Below, piece after piece: positions 1-7,602 of a DNA stretch of 64,000 nt (within the stretch, counting starts at the first letter, position 1; the number at the start of each line of letters is the position of its first letter). Location of the stretch: the NCBI GenBank assembly GCA_000435515.1, contig FR884179.1:27967-91966 (forward strand), given 5' to 3'. This stretch comes from Firmicutes bacterium CAG:582. GTDB lineage: Bacteria > Bacillota_I > Bacilli_A > RF39 > UBA660. The notes below the pieces were generated by a model. That model was not told where the DNA came from and made no database searches. It was given only the letters and a program-made list of their open reading frames with translations. The position numbers were made by a program, and so were the translations under genes.

Positions 1-723
1 TATAAGAGAATCAATTTTTTCATTATCCAATTCTTTTAAAGCCGTTTTAACTTGACTAGCTGAATTTTCTGTAAAACTTGATAAATAAATATATCCAATT
101 TTTTTACCATTTTTAGTAAAAACTTTTCTAGTAACAACTGGTTTTTCAATTGTTTTTATAGCTACTTTAAAATTCTTTTCTTCGTCATCACGTTTTACAC
201 TTATGTTTATTTCTTTTTTATCTTTAACTAAACTTAATACAGTTTCAATTGATGATGATGCATCTATTTTAGTATCATCAATTTTAACAATTATATCTCC
301 ACTTTTTAAACCTGCTACACCTGCAGGTGTATTTTCATAAACATTAACGATTTTAATTTTCTCATCAATCTTGCTTATTTCAATTCCAATTCCCTCGTAA
401 CTTCCCTCAAGTTTACTATCAAGATTAGTTGTTTCATCTGCCTTAAGATAACTTGAATATTTTTCATTCAAATAACTCATCATTCCATCAATTGCAGCAC
501 TTTCTAGTTCATCTTTATTAAATGACTTATAATATTCATTTTTTATTTTATCATAAGTTGCTTCTACCTTTAAAAGACTAGTATTTCCAACTATTTTAAA
601 TACAACAAATCCAACAACCGAGCTAATTACTAAACTAACTACTAAAGTTACAATTAAAAGTTCTGAAAAACTATAACTAACATGTCTTTTTTTTATTTTA
701 AATATCTTCTTGATCTTTCTCAT
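1..723 (-). CDS. S41-family C-terminal processing protease (CtpA-like), 3' end outside window
   Basis: Open reading frame running off the left edge; I translated it from the ATG at 723, which has GGAGG a few bases upstream. It begins with a basic stretch and one membrane anchor (about residues 22-43, LLIVTLVVSLVISSVVGFVV), then the S41 N-terminal helical segment (SYLNEKYSSYL), a PDZ domain (about 90-165, with the GIGIEI and AGLKSGDIIVKI strands) and the start of the protease core (GYIYLSSF). The Ser/Lys catalytic residues would lie beyond position 1 and cannot be checked. The family cleaves exported proteins near their C-termini, with the catalytic part outside the membrane. The next upstream gene encodes another membrane-anchored protein. 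Confidence 0.85.
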   Translation of the reverse strand, partial: MRKIKKIFKIKKRHVSYSFSELLIVTLVVSLVISSVVGFVVFKIVGNTSLLKVEATYDKIKNEYYKSFNKDELESAAIDGMMSYLNEKYSSYLKADETTNLDSKLEGSYEGIGIEISKIDEKIKIVNVYENTPAGVAGLKSGDIIVKIDDTKIDASSSIETVLSLVKDKKEINISVKRDDEEKNFKVAIKTIEKPVVTRKVFTKNGKKIGYIYLSSFTENSASQVKTALKELDNEKIDSLI

Positions 724-748
724 TTTGCCTCCAAAAAAAGACTTAAAA

Positions 749-1273
749 TTAAGCCTTACTAGATAATTCTTTTATGATTTCATCAATATTAGTTGTATAA
801 CTTACAATTTTTTTGCTTTTTACTTTTATTAAAGTCGGCTTAGTTAGCATTAAATCTTTAACATCTTTAACACTTACTTTTTCCTCACCAGCTACATTGT
901 AATGATTTTTATTAACTGCTTCATCTAAGTTAACATAAAATATATCACTTTTAGTACTGCTTACTAAACTTGAATAAATTGAAGCTGACTTAGTATCCTC
1001 AGCATTATAAGCAAGAACATAATATTCATTCTTTTCACTTTTTAAAATATCATCAAGAGTAATAAGTTTAGTATTTATACTAACTGCATTTGTAGTGCTA
1101 TCTTGAAATTCATCTTTTGTTACATATTTACCATTTATAAAGAAAAGCAATCCAATAAATAGGGCTACAATAAGTAATACAACTAAAAAGCTAATAACTT
1201 TCTTTACATCATCATTCATATATTTAGATTTTTTAATTTCTTTTGTTTCAAATCTTTTTGTTTCCTTTTTCAT
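749..1273 (-). CDS. Membrane-anchored thioredoxin-fold-like protein without CXXC
   Basis: About 174 residues. The ATG at 1273 is preferred over the GTG at 1282, because the GTG overlaps the ribosome site AGGTGG, which is well spaced for the ATG. Charged N-terminus, one membrane segment (about 27-49), then an extracytoplasmic domain. The order 'YYVLAYNAED', a helix, 'IFYVNLDEA', then 'KPTLIKVKSKKIV' resembles a thioredoxin fold with the cis-Pro loop, but no cysteine pair is present, so redox catalysis is unlikely. It lies just upstream of the S41 protease gene and is probably co-transcribed. The fold call is inference from strand order only. Confidence 0.6.
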   Translation of the reverse strand: MKKETKRFETKEIKKSKYMNDDVKKVISFLVVLLIVALFIGLLFFINGKYVTKDEFQDSTTNAVSINTKLITLDDILKSEKNEYYVLAYNAEDTKSASIYSSLVSSTKSDIFYVNLDEAVNKNHYNVAGEEKVSVKDVKDLMLTKPTLIKVKSKKIVSYTTNIDEIIKELSSKA

Positions 1274-1330
1274 CCTAACCACCTACTAAATATTTTATCA
1301 CAAAATATATGTTTTATATATAAAAATATT

Positions 1331-1353
1331 AAAAAAATGGCTTTATTCAGCCA
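1331..1353 (-). terminator. Intrinsic terminator of the 56-residue gene
   Basis: On the minus strand TGGCT pairs with AGCCA around a six-base loop, followed by seven T. The stop codon of the small upstream gene (1343-1345) lies in the loop. Confidence 0.8.
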
Positions 1354-1513
1354 CTTTAATCTCCTCAATATCATTTTCTAAAATAAAAGTTAGTTCTTTC
1401 TGCATTTTTTTTATTGCTTCCTCGTTTTGTTTTATTTCTTCTTTTAAGATTTCATTTCTTGATTCAAATGCACTTAATAAAGCATTAATATCTTTTACTT
1501 TTTCGTCTTCCAT
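1343..1513 (-). CDS. Small coiled-coil protein, 56 aa
   Basis: Unrecognised 56-residue protein (starts MEDEKVKDIN, ends EEIKVAE). It is rich in Glu and Lys with heptad-like hydrophobic spacing (ALLSAFES, EAIKKMQKEL), so a single amphipathic coiled coil is likely. The start is supported by GAGGTG five bases before ATG. The gene has its own near-consensus promoter (1538-1566) and its own terminator, so it is an independent transcription unit. No cysteines or catalytic motif; probably a small regulator or a structural protein, but function is unknown. Confidence 0.7.
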   Translation of the reverse strand: MEDEKVKDINALLSAFESRNEILKEEIKQNEEAIKKMQKELTFILENDIEEIKVAE

Positions 1514-1537
1514 AACTGCACCTCATTACAAGTGTTT

Positions 1538-1566
1538 ATTATACTAAAATAGAATTCTTAATACAA
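1538..1566 (-). promoter_or_regulatory. SigA-type promoter for the 56-residue gene
   Basis: Minus strand TTGTAT (1561-1566), 17-base spacer, TATAAT (1538-1543), about 25 bases before the start codon. Confidence 0.75.
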
Positions 1567-1600
1567 TCTTTTTATTTAATTATTTTAAATTTTTAACCAG

Positions 1601-1622
1601 AAAAAATGGCCAATAAGCCACT
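1601..1622 (-). terminator. Intrinsic terminator after the LolA-like lipoprotein gene
   Basis: Minus-strand AGTGGC pairs with GCCATT around a short loop and is followed by a T run; it starts about a dozen bases past the stop codon. Confidence 0.6.
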
Positions 1623-1633
1623 TTTATCATCAT

Positions 1634-2782
1634 CTATTTTGTGCTTGCAACCAATGAAGTTCCATTTGTTATACTTTCAGCAATAGTCATCATTTCACTA
1701 GAATTTAATGTATTGCTAGTTAAATAGAAATCTACTCCACTTGCACTCCAGTAAACTGAGTTATCTCCTAGTGCCCCAATTGTATTACCTAATATTACTG
1801 GTTCTCCATTAACTGGAACAATTTCCATTTCATCATTAATTTTACTTGCTTCTTCTACTAATATAAATGGATCTACTCCAGCAAATGTCAAGATAACACG
1901 TTCACCATCATCAGTACTAACTTTATCCTTTGAATGAAGATATGTATCTGTTGGAACATATAAAGGATAAATTATATCATCAAGAACATTTCCAGTAGTT
2001 TCAGTTTTCTTACATTTATCTTTACATGTATCATCACTACAAGTGCTTATACAATCTTCTTCAGTTTTTTTATTTTCTTCTGTAGTTTTATTATCGGTTG
2101 TTTCAGTAGTTTTATTTGTATCTTTATCTGTAGTTTTATTATTCTTTGAACTATCAGTTTCTTTAACTAGTGTATCTAATTTAAAATAATTTGAATCAAA
2201 TTTTGGAGAATAGTTAATACTATTAACTTTAACTTTTAATAAAGAAACTCCTTCAGAATTTTTAACATTAATTTCTTTAATATCAAATTTCTTATCAGTT
2301 ATAATAGTTTCTCTTTCAAGCTTTTGATTATTAGGATAATTAACTGATGAATCTATTTCATATCCACCATTAATCTCTTTAATAGTCGCTTTAGCATCAT
2401 TATTAACGTCATTAATTAAAGACTCTATTAAATATGCTTGACTTGAATTACTTGGCCACTCACTCATGAATTTAAAACTTTTATTTAAGTTAGGTGTAAC
2501 AACGTAAACCCCCTCAGAATTTTTTAATATTACTTGTTCATGATTGTTGATTGTATTCACTAAGCTAACTTTATAATTAGTTTTATTATCAACGCCAACT
2601 TTTATATTATAAGTAAATTCATCTTCATTACTTACAATAACCATCTCTCCAGTTAATTCATAACTATTTTTCTTCCCATTATAATCCTTAAATGACTTCA
2701 TCAAGTCTTTAGTATTGTTCATACATCCTGTTAAAAGGAAAACACTTAGGATTATAAATACTACCTTTTTTATATTAATCAC
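1634..2782 (-). CDS. LolA-like lipoprotein (GerS/YdcC-type)
   Basis: A 382-residue lipoprotein: signal peptide with lipobox LTGC (Cys about 20). Residues about 25-205 form a LolA-like beta sheet (repeated strands such as YELTGEMVIVS and FTYNIKVGVD); this fold occurs in B. subtilis YdcC and C. difficile GerS, both spore-related. A Thr/Asp/Asn/Lys linker (about 210-245) carries a compact cysteine cluster (DCISTCSDDTCKDKC). The C-terminal domain (about 265-380) resembles DUF4367. The start is GTG, next to AGGAAAGG. A sporulation or germination role fits the organism but is inferred; this gene is not beside the spo or ger clusters here. Confidence 0.65.
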   Translation of the reverse strand: MINIKKVVFIILSVFLLTGCMNNTKDLMKSFKDYNGKKNSYELTGEMVIVSNEDEFTYNIKVGVDNKTNYKVSLVNTINNHEQVILKNSEGVYVVTPNLNKSFKFMSEWPSNSSQAYLIESLINDVNNDAKATIKEINGGYEIDSSVNYPNNQKLERETIITDKKFDIKEINVKNSEGVSLLKVKVNSINYSPKFDSNYFKLDTLVKETDSSKNNKTTDKDTNKTTETTDNKTTEENKKTEEDCISTCSDDTCKDKCKKTETTGNVLDDIIYPLYVPTDTYLHSKDKVSTDDGERVILTFAGVDPFILVEEASKINDEMEIVPVNGEPVILGNTIGALGDNSVYWSASGVDFYLTSNTLNSSEMMTIAESITNGTSLVASTK

Positions 2783-2827
2783 CCTTTCCTAATTAATTAC
2801 TATGTCAAAAAGATGTTTTTAATAACT

Positions 2828-2853
2828 AAAAAAGGAAAGTATTTTAACTTTCC
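2828..2853 (-). terminator. Intrinsic terminator of proS
   Basis: Minus-strand GGAAAGT pairs with ACTTTCC around a six-base loop, followed by six T. Confidence 0.8.
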
Positions 2854-2867
2854 ATTAAATGACATTT

Positions 2868-4136
2868 CTAATTAAAATAATTTAAAACTAAATCAATATC
2901 AATATTATCTTTAGTTCCAAGTTGTATATCTTCTATCTCAATATTCTTACCATCAAATTTATTTCCTAAAACAATTAATTTTGGAGTTCCCAATAAAGAA
3001 ACATCATTAATTCTATTACCTAATGAAAGATTTTCCCTATCATCAATTATAGCAGATATACCATGACTACTTAATACATCATATAAATTTTCAGCCACAT
3101 TCTTATTATTTTCTGAATATATTATATGAACTTTATATGGAGCTATTTCATATGGTATTACAAAACCCTTTATCTTTCCATTTTTATATACCAAATTATT
3201 TTCTATGATAGTTGCCAATATTCTTCCTAATCCAATTCCGTAACATCCCATATAAAATGGCTTACTATTTCCACATTCATCTTGGTAGAATAATTTCATA
3301 CTTTCTGAATACTTTGTGCCAAGTTCAAAATTATTTCCTAGTTCGACTGAGTTAACTTCAATCAAATCTTCCAACTTCAAATTGTCAAGCTGATTAATAA
3401 AGGTTTCTTTATCTTCAAATGACAAAACTTCTTTATTTATACCAATCTTTTTTTCCTTATCATATAAGATGATATCTTCACCTAATGAAGTAGGAGCTTG
3501 AAATTCTTCTGAGACTCTACCTCCCATTGTTCCACCATCACTTATAACTGATATAACATTTATTCCAAGTCTTTTAAAAATATTAATATAAACATCATGC
3601 ATTTTATTAAAAGTTTTATGCATATCCTCTTCGTTTTTATCAAAAGAGTATGCATCCATCATTACAAAGGTCCTAGGTCTAAATAAATATCCTCTAGTTC
3701 TAATTTCTTTTCTAAACTTTTCTCCTATTTGATAATAGATAGTTGGAAGTTGTCTATATGATAATAATCTATTAGCCCCAAATATAGTTGCACATTCCTC
3801 TGCTGTAGGGGCAAGTCCATATTCTCCAAGGTTATTTTTAAAATTAAACATTATATCTTTTTCAACTGTATATTGATTCCATCTGTTTGATTTTTCCCAA
3901 ATACTTTTTGGTTGTAATTTAGGCCATTCAACCTGAATACAATCAGCTTTATCTAATTCCTCAATTATGATATTTTCTACTATTTTCTCAAATTTGGTCC
4001 ATATATTTCCGTAACCATAAATTCCACTTTCAAATTGATATAATTCACCTATTTTTAATAAAATATCTTGTGCTGAATAATTTTTATCAACATCTTCAAG
4101 ATTTATTTTTTTTATATTTAATTTACTTAATCTCAT
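2868..4136 (-). CDS. proS: Prolyl-tRNA synthetase, short form without editing insertion
   Basis: Class II aminoacyl-tRNA synthetase charging tRNA-Pro. Motif 2 is seen at about 140-160 (FRKEIRTRGYLFRPRTF, then MDAYSFD), motif 3 at about 298-310 (MGCYGIGLGR), followed by the C-terminal anticodon-binding domain (YKVHIIYS; SAIIDDRENLSLGNRIND). At 422 residues it is about 150 shorter than the usual bacterial enzyme (about 570). Only about 45 residues separate the motif 2 side (GEDIILYD) from the strand before motif 3 (VELGNNFELGTKYSESM), so the cis-editing INS domain is absent. Start ATG has AGAGAGG eight bases upstream. Expression is controlled by a T-box with a Pro codon in the specifier position. 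Confidence 0.95.
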   Translation of the reverse strand: MRLSKLNIKKINLEDVDKNYSAQDILLKIGELYQFESGIYGYGNIWTKFEKIVENIIIEELDKADCIQVEWPKLQPKSIWEKSNRWNQYTVEKDIMFNFKNNLGEYGLAPTAEECATIFGANRLLSYRQLPTIYYQIGEKFRKEIRTRGYLFRPRTFVMMDAYSFDKNEEDMHKTFNKMHDVYINIFKRLGINVISVISDGGTMGGRVSEEFQAPTSLGEDIILYDKEKKIGINKEVLSFEDKETFINQLDNLKLEDLIEVNSVELGNNFELGTKYSESMKLFYQDECGNSKPFYMGCYGIGLGRILATIIENNLVYKNGKIKGFVIPYEIAPYKVHIIYSENNKNVAENLYDVLSSHGISAIIDDRENLSLGNRINDVSLLGTPKLIVLGNKFDGKNIEIEDIQLGTKDNIDIDLVLNYFN

Positions 4137-4167
4137 AAAATTATCCTCTCTTTCTATAATTTATATT

Positions 4168-4194
4168 TCAATCAAACGGTCGTTTTATTCTCAT
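4168..4194 (-). CDS. Possible 8-codon leader ORF between T-box and proS (MRIKRPFD)
   Basis: After the T-box terminator and before proS there is an ATG with an AAAGGA-like site upstream, reading eight codons to TGA. It contains CGA-CCG, an Arg-Pro pair using codons expected to be rare in such an AT-rich genome. Recorded because tyrS has a much clearer leader ORF in the same position; on its own the evidence is weak. The same bases hold an inverted repeat, AAACG-AC-CGTTT (4174-4185), that could instead be an operator. Confidence 0.25.
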   Translation of the reverse strand: MRIKRPFD

Positions 4195-4208
4195 TCCTAT
4201 TTTCCTTT

Positions 4209-4419
4209 CAAAAAAAAAGAATGATACCTAAGGAGTGCAAAAAGCACGGTACCATCCTACTATTAACTTAATTTAAATAACGGTATTACCGAAAATGTTT
4301 ACATTTCACTCAAAAGATAGGAACTAATTATCCATATAACTTGTTCACACTATACCAAGCTCACTTTTATATTTCTTAATTAGCATTTCTTTATCATCGA
4401 TTTAATAATAATTTGATTT
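4209..4419 (-). ncRNA. T-box riboswitch leader of proS
   Basis: Read on the minus strand. The T-box core AGGATGGTACCGTGC lies at 4244-4258. Its AGGATGGTACC arm pairs with GGTATCATTCT (4218-4228), ahead of nine T, giving the terminator that forms when tRNA-Pro is charged. The distal Stem I sequence GAGCTTGG...AACAAG matches the tyrS leader in this window. The segment AGTTCCTATC after it puts CCT (Pro, 4319-4321) where tyrS has TAC, so the specifier is most likely CCU. This leader, with the promoters upstream, fills the gap between proS and the methyltransferase gene. Confidence 0.9.
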
Positions 4420-4425
4420 TTGAAT

Positions 4426-4454
4426 ATTTTATGTAAAGATACAAAGTATATCAA
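4426..4454 (-). promoter_or_regulatory. Proximal promoter of the proS leader
   Basis: Minus-strand TTGATA (4449-4454), 17-base spacer, TAAAAT (4426-4431). Its start site would fall just before the conserved 5' part of the T-box. Confidence 0.6.
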
Positions 4455-4522
4455 TACTATCATAGGATCTTCCATCAAATAATATTCATTGAGTTGACGT
4501 TTATAATGCCGCTTCCTGCTTA

Positions 4523-4551
4523 ATTATAAACTATTGATAATTTTTTTGCAA
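4523..4551 (-). promoter_or_regulatory. Distal promoter of the proS leader
   Basis: Minus-strand TTGCAA (4546-4551), 17-base spacer, TATAAT (4523-4528). It would add roughly 100 bases of RNA 5' of the recognisable T-box; no clear function is seen in that extra stretch. Confidence 0.65.
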
Positions 4552-4588
4552 ATTTAACAATATAACAAGATAAATACTTTTTAATATC

Positions 4589-5374
4589 TTATTTTTTACA
4601 TATGCATAACATGTGATTACTATATCCTTGTAATTCCTCTCTTTCACATGTAGATAAATGATATCTTACCCATACTTCAAATTCTTCATCACTTAAAGAA
4701 TCAATTTTTTCTTTAAAATGATGAGATAATCCATCAGTTGCGATATTTTTTACTAAAGTTACATTGTGTTTTGCCATAATATCTTTAAATTCCTTAATAT
4801 AAAATGCTGAGAATATACCACCTGGGTAATTAATCATTTTAAAGTTTTTATCAAAGTCATTTGGATAACCATCAATTAAATGGTCTTTCTTTAATGCCCA
4901 ATTAACAAATATTGAATCACTTGTTAAATAAGCGATAGCAACATATCCATCTTTCTTTGTAATTCTAATAGCTTCTTCTATTGCTTTATTAATATCAGTT
5001 TCATTATATAAGTGATAAAGTGGGCCAAGAACCAAAGTTACATCAAATGTGTTATCATTAAATCTTGATAAATCTAAAGCATCACCTTGTTCTGCATCGA
5101 TATCCATGTTAGGTGTAATTTTGCTTTTTAAAATATCTACATTATGTTGAACAAATTCAATCGCGTTTACCTTGTACCCTTTATTAGCATAATATAATGA
5201 ATACCTTCCAGTTCCTGCCCCTACTTCTAAAATTCTATCTCCATTTTTTAATAAATCATCAATATATTTTGTTGTTGTAATAAATTCTATACTACCATGT
5301 TTGCTTAATAATCTTTCTTCTTCATCACAATCTTCATTGTAAAATTTATTTAAGTTTACTGTTCTTTCGTCCAT
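4589..5374 (-). CDS. Class I SAM-dependent methyltransferase
   Basis: 261 residues with a Rossmann methyltransferase core: motif I at about 47-58 (ILEVGAGTGRYSLYYA), an acidic residue ending strand 2 (VNAIEF), a post-I segment (AEQGDALDL) and motif IV (FDVTLVLGPLYHL). These are the SAM-binding and active-site loops of the Methyltransf_11/25 group. The C-terminal part (about 160-261) is helical, with a short Cys-containing end. The substrate cannot be told from sequence. It starts 7 bases after the stop of the acetyltransferase gene, with which it shares a promoter (two-gene operon). Confidence 0.85.
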   Translation of the reverse strand: MDERTVNLNKFYNEDCDEEERLLSKHGSIEFITTTKYIDDLLKNGDRILEVGAGTGRYSLYYANKGYKVNAIEFVQHNVDILKSKITPNMDIDAEQGDALDLSRFNDNTFDVTLVLGPLYHLYNETDINKAIEEAIRITKKDGYVAIAYLTSDSIFVNWALKKDHLIDGYPNDFDKNFKMINYPGGIFSAFYIKEFKDIMAKHNVTLVKNIATDGLSHHFKEKIDSLSDEEFEVWVRYHLSTCEREELQGYSNHMLCICKK

Positions 5375-5381
5375 AATTTAC

Positions 5382-5888
5382 CTACTTTCTTTTTAAATTG
5401 AAATATACATCATCAACTTGCATGCCATTTCTTTCAACGACATTTTTTTCTCGCTTATATTCTTCAAAGCCTAATTGAACCATGCAATTAAGTGATCTTT
5501 CATTATCAGAAAATACGATTGAATATATTTCATCTAGATTCAATACGTCAAATCCATAATTGATTAACCCTTTAATAATATCTTTCGCATAATGTTTCCC
5601 TTGCATTTTCTTTCTGATAGTTATTCCGATTTCTCCTCTATTATTATCTATTTCATTGAAAGAGCAATTACCAATATATTCTAAAGTCTCAGAATCATAA
5701 ACAGAAAAAGTATTATCTTCTTGATGAGCATTTATCCATTCAATTTCACTTTCTTTTGTAATTACTCTCTTTTTAGTGGACAACATTGATTGTATGCTTT
5801 CATCATTCATCATTTCAACCATATCATCAACATTTTCTATATTTGGTCTTGCAAATATACATTTACCATATCTAAATATTTTTATCAT
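5382..5888 (-). CDS. GNAT N-acetyltransferase (RimJ/RimL-like)
   Basis: 168 residues, the usual length for RimJ/RimL-type acetyltransferases. Seen: N-terminal beta strands (CIFARPNIENVDDMVEMM), the 'IGNCSFNEIDNNRGEIGITI' beta meander, the acetyl-CoA loop region (RKKMQGKHYAKDIIKGLINYGF, a Q/G-x-x-x-A form), and the C-terminal 'SDNERSLNCMVQLGFEEYK' motif typical of this subgroup. It transfers acetyl from acetyl-CoA to an amine; the target could be a ribosomal protein or a small molecule. Strong GGAGGTG ribosome site. First gene of an operon with the methyltransferase. Confidence 0.85.
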   Translation of the reverse strand: MIKIFRYGKCIFARPNIENVDDMVEMMNDESIQSMLSTKKRVITKESEIEWINAHQEDNTFSVYDSETLEYIGNCSFNEIDNNRGEIGITIRKKMQGKHYAKDIIKGLINYGFDVLNLDEIYSIVFSDNERSLNCMVQLGFEEYKREKNVVERNGMQVDDVYFNLKRK

Positions 5889-5929
5889 TATTCTTCACCT
5901 CCATTAAATTGCCCCTACTATTTTAGATA

Positions 5930-5958
5930 ATTATAACATATAGTCTTTTGCTTTTAAA
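5930..5958 (-). promoter_or_regulatory. Promoter of the acetyltransferase-methyltransferase operon
   Basis: Minus-strand TATAAT (5930-5935) with a weak TTTAAA 17 bases upstream (5953-5958). Confidence 0.5.
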
Positions 5959-5962
5959 ATAT

Positions 5963-5997
5963 AAAAAAGCACAATAATAATATTGCTTTATTGTGCT
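5963..5997 (-). terminator. Intrinsic terminator of the 141-residue gene
   Basis: Minus-strand AGCACAATAA pairs with TTATTGTGCT around a ten-base loop, followed by TTTTTTA. Confidence 0.85.
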
Positions 5998-6003
5998 TCT
6001 GAC

Positions 6004-6429
6004 TTAGTTAAATTGTCCCTTTCTTTGCCTTGAAAGTATTGGTCCCTTTTTCTTTGCCCATTTAAACGGACTTCCTACTCCATAATAATTTGGTTCACTG
6101 TCAAAACCTTGTTTATCCTCAAAGCCATATAAATATGCCATGTCATTACTGTATCTAATCATCCCATTTGCTTTTAAATATGCAAATAAATTTTCCTCAA
6201 TATCATAATCTTCAATTAATTGACATTGTTCATTGTGACATGCAGCAACATCATACTCAGAATAATTTTCATCATCTCTTATTCCAAATCTTGGTTTTAA
6301 AGTGATGCTTATAAATGAATCAATCTCTAGTGTTGGACAACTCATTGTATTATCATCATACACAATAAATTCAATGACTATGCCATCAAATGATTTCGCA
6401 TAAAATCTACCAATTTCTTGTCTTTCCAT
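6004..6429 (-). CDS. Hypothetical protein, 141 aa, behind a structured leader
   Basis: Not recognised. Soluble, acidic in the middle and basic at the C-terminus (KWAKKKGPILSRQRKGQFN). Possible beta strands at the start (IGRFYAKSFDGIVIEFIVYD) and three cysteines (SCPTLE; ACHNEQCQL). No membrane segment or signal peptide. AAGGAAGTG precedes the ATG at a normal distance. The gene has its own terminator and lies downstream of a consensus promoter and a structured 5' leader ending in an intrinsic terminator, so its expression is probably conditional on whatever the leader senses. Function unknown. Confidence 0.65.
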   Translation of the reverse strand: MERQEIGRFYAKSFDGIVIEFIVYDDNTMSCPTLEIDSFISITLKPRFGIRDDENYSEYDVAACHNEQCQLIEDYDIEENLFAYLKANGMIRYSNDMAYLYGFEDKQGFDSEPNYYGVGSPFKWAKKKGPILSRQRKGQFN

Positions 6430-6461
6430 AAAATTTCACTTCCTTTCCTTTTTCGTGGAAC

Positions 6462-6567
6462 AAAAAAAGCCACGAAAATATTTTTCGTGACTCCAATTAG
6501 ATTGTGTAGGCTCTTTTACCATTAGCCCGAGATAGCTCACATTAATGCTTATATCTCCTCACTTGCC
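6462..6567 (-). ncRNA. Structured leader RNA with terminator, class unidentified
   Basis: Transcribed from the consensus promoter at 6573-6600. Base pairs visible on the minus strand: an enclosing helix TAGGC (6565-6569) with GCCTA (6507-6511); an internal helix GAGATA...TATCTC; a local GGCT...AGCC hairpin; CAAT-CTA-ATTG; then the terminator CACGAAAA/TTTTCGTG (6471-6489) with seven T. The arrangement fits a riboswitch-like attenuator for the 141-residue gene, or a free-standing RNA of about 105 bases. I could not match it to T-box, SAM, TPP, lysine, purine, fluoride, ZTP, Mn or preQ1 consensus patterns from memory. Confidence 0.55.
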
Positions 6568-6572
6568 TAACA

Positions 6573-6600
6573 ATTATACACTATTTTTTACTTTTGTCAA
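6573..6600 (-). promoter_or_regulatory. Consensus SigA promoter of the structured leader
   Basis: Minus-strand TTGACA (6595-6600), 16-base spacer, TATAAT (6573-6578). Confidence 0.85.
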
Positions 6601-6639
6601 ATTATTATTTAAATTACTAAAAAATTATTGATCAGCAAA

Positions 6640-7503
6640 CTATTTATTGCCAATTATTACTTTACCATCTAAGTTACATATATAACAATCCGGTAATTTT
6701 GAATTAATATAACTTAATGCTTGTTTATCATTTTCAATTTTTTTACCAACTAAAACACCTTCAATTAGTCTTGGTGTAATTCCAAACATTATAGCAGCTT
6801 CTCTATCAGTCGTAGCAGCATTAAAATTTCCTTGAAGCATTTCAGGTAAAAAATAATTTGAGCAAAAATATTTCATAATGTCTTCTGTTCGATATTCAGG
6901 ATTCCATACATCTTGCTTTGATACTTCTTCTGCATAATCACTCTCCATATTTAAAATAAACGCAATTTGGTTTTTATTTGAAAATAAACTTGGTACAAAT
7001 CTTACTTCTTTTGTTTGTTCAGCACTCCATTGCCATACATCAGGTTCATTATTAAGCTCAACAAACCTTTTCTCTATTTTTCCACATGGAACCAATTCAT
7101 AATAATCAGTTAAACCTCTTTTTCTATCTCCGACTCTATATCTAATAGTTACACCACTATATAAAGTAATATAATCTTTTAAATACATATCTTCTTTTAT
7201 ATTCCACATACCCACGCTATTTAAAATTTTCACTGTAGGTCTACCATTAAAGTCGCCACCGATAAAACCATTATCGCATACAAAATCAAAAATTTTAAAA
7301 TTATTATATGAGTCTGATGATCCACCTAATCCGTGAATAAATGCACCTTTTTTTAAAAACACATCATCACCAACAATGTATTTATTTTTTTTGATTTCAA
7401 CATTCTCTTGATAATACAATTCCACATTTCTTAATAATAATTCTTTTGCTCGACCATTAAATCTTTCCTTAATAAATTGCTCATATTCTTCCTTAGTTTT
7501 CAT
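6640..7503 (-). CDS. Hypothetical protein, 287 aa, under twin-operator control
   Basis: Not recognised. Soluble and cytoplasmic by appearance: no signal peptide or membrane segment. Notable stretches are the N-terminal helix (KTKEEYEQFIKERFNGRAKELL), 'FIHGLGGSSDSYNNFKIFDFV', 'FIGGDFNGRPTVKI', and 'DVWQWSAEQTKEVRFVPSLF', which read like a mixed alpha/beta enzyme or binding domain. Three cysteines, no metal motif. AAGGAGG precedes the ATG. The gene stands alone behind a perfect promoter flanked by two copies of an operator-like repeat, so it is probably tightly repressed. Function unknown. Confidence 0.65.
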   Translation of the reverse strand: MKTKEEYEQFIKERFNGRAKELLLRNVELYYQENVEIKKNKYIVGDDVFLKKGAFIHGLGGSSDSYNNFKIFDFVCDNGFIGGDFNGRPTVKILNSVGMWNIKEDMYLKDYITLYSGVTIRYRVGDRKRGLTDYYELVPCGKIEKRFVELNNEPDVWQWSAEQTKEVRFVPSLFSNKNQIAFILNMESDYAEEVSKQDVWNPEYRTEDIMKYFCSNYFLPEMLQGNFNAATTDREAAIMFGITPRLIEGVLVGKKIENDKQALSYINSKLPDCYICNLDGKVIIGNK

Positions 7504-7602
7504 AATTTTTCCTCCTTATATTCATTTATAATTATACCTTTTTAGCTACCTTCTAACTTTATAAGTTTGGTGCAACCACTATTTTTTTCAAATTATAAGC
7601 AA

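Noticed and set aside
4464..4466. CCT at this position as the proS specifier codon
   Set aside because: It lies upstream of the proximal promoter; alignment with the tyrS leader puts the specifier at 4319-4321.
4380..4475. 31-codon minus-strand ORF (MEDPMIVLIY...) upstream of proS
   Set aside because: No ribosome site and it overlaps the promoter and the T-box Stem I.
6510..6532. tRNA D-arm-like string GGCTAATGGTAAAAGAGCC
   Set aside because: No acceptor, anticodon or T arm can be drawn around it.
6462..6567. Fluoride (crcB) or T-box assignment of the structured leader
   Set aside because: GGGCTAATGG...CCTAC resembles the 3' part of fluoride riboswitches, but the 5' GATGG segment and the pseudoknot partner are missing; no T-box core is present.
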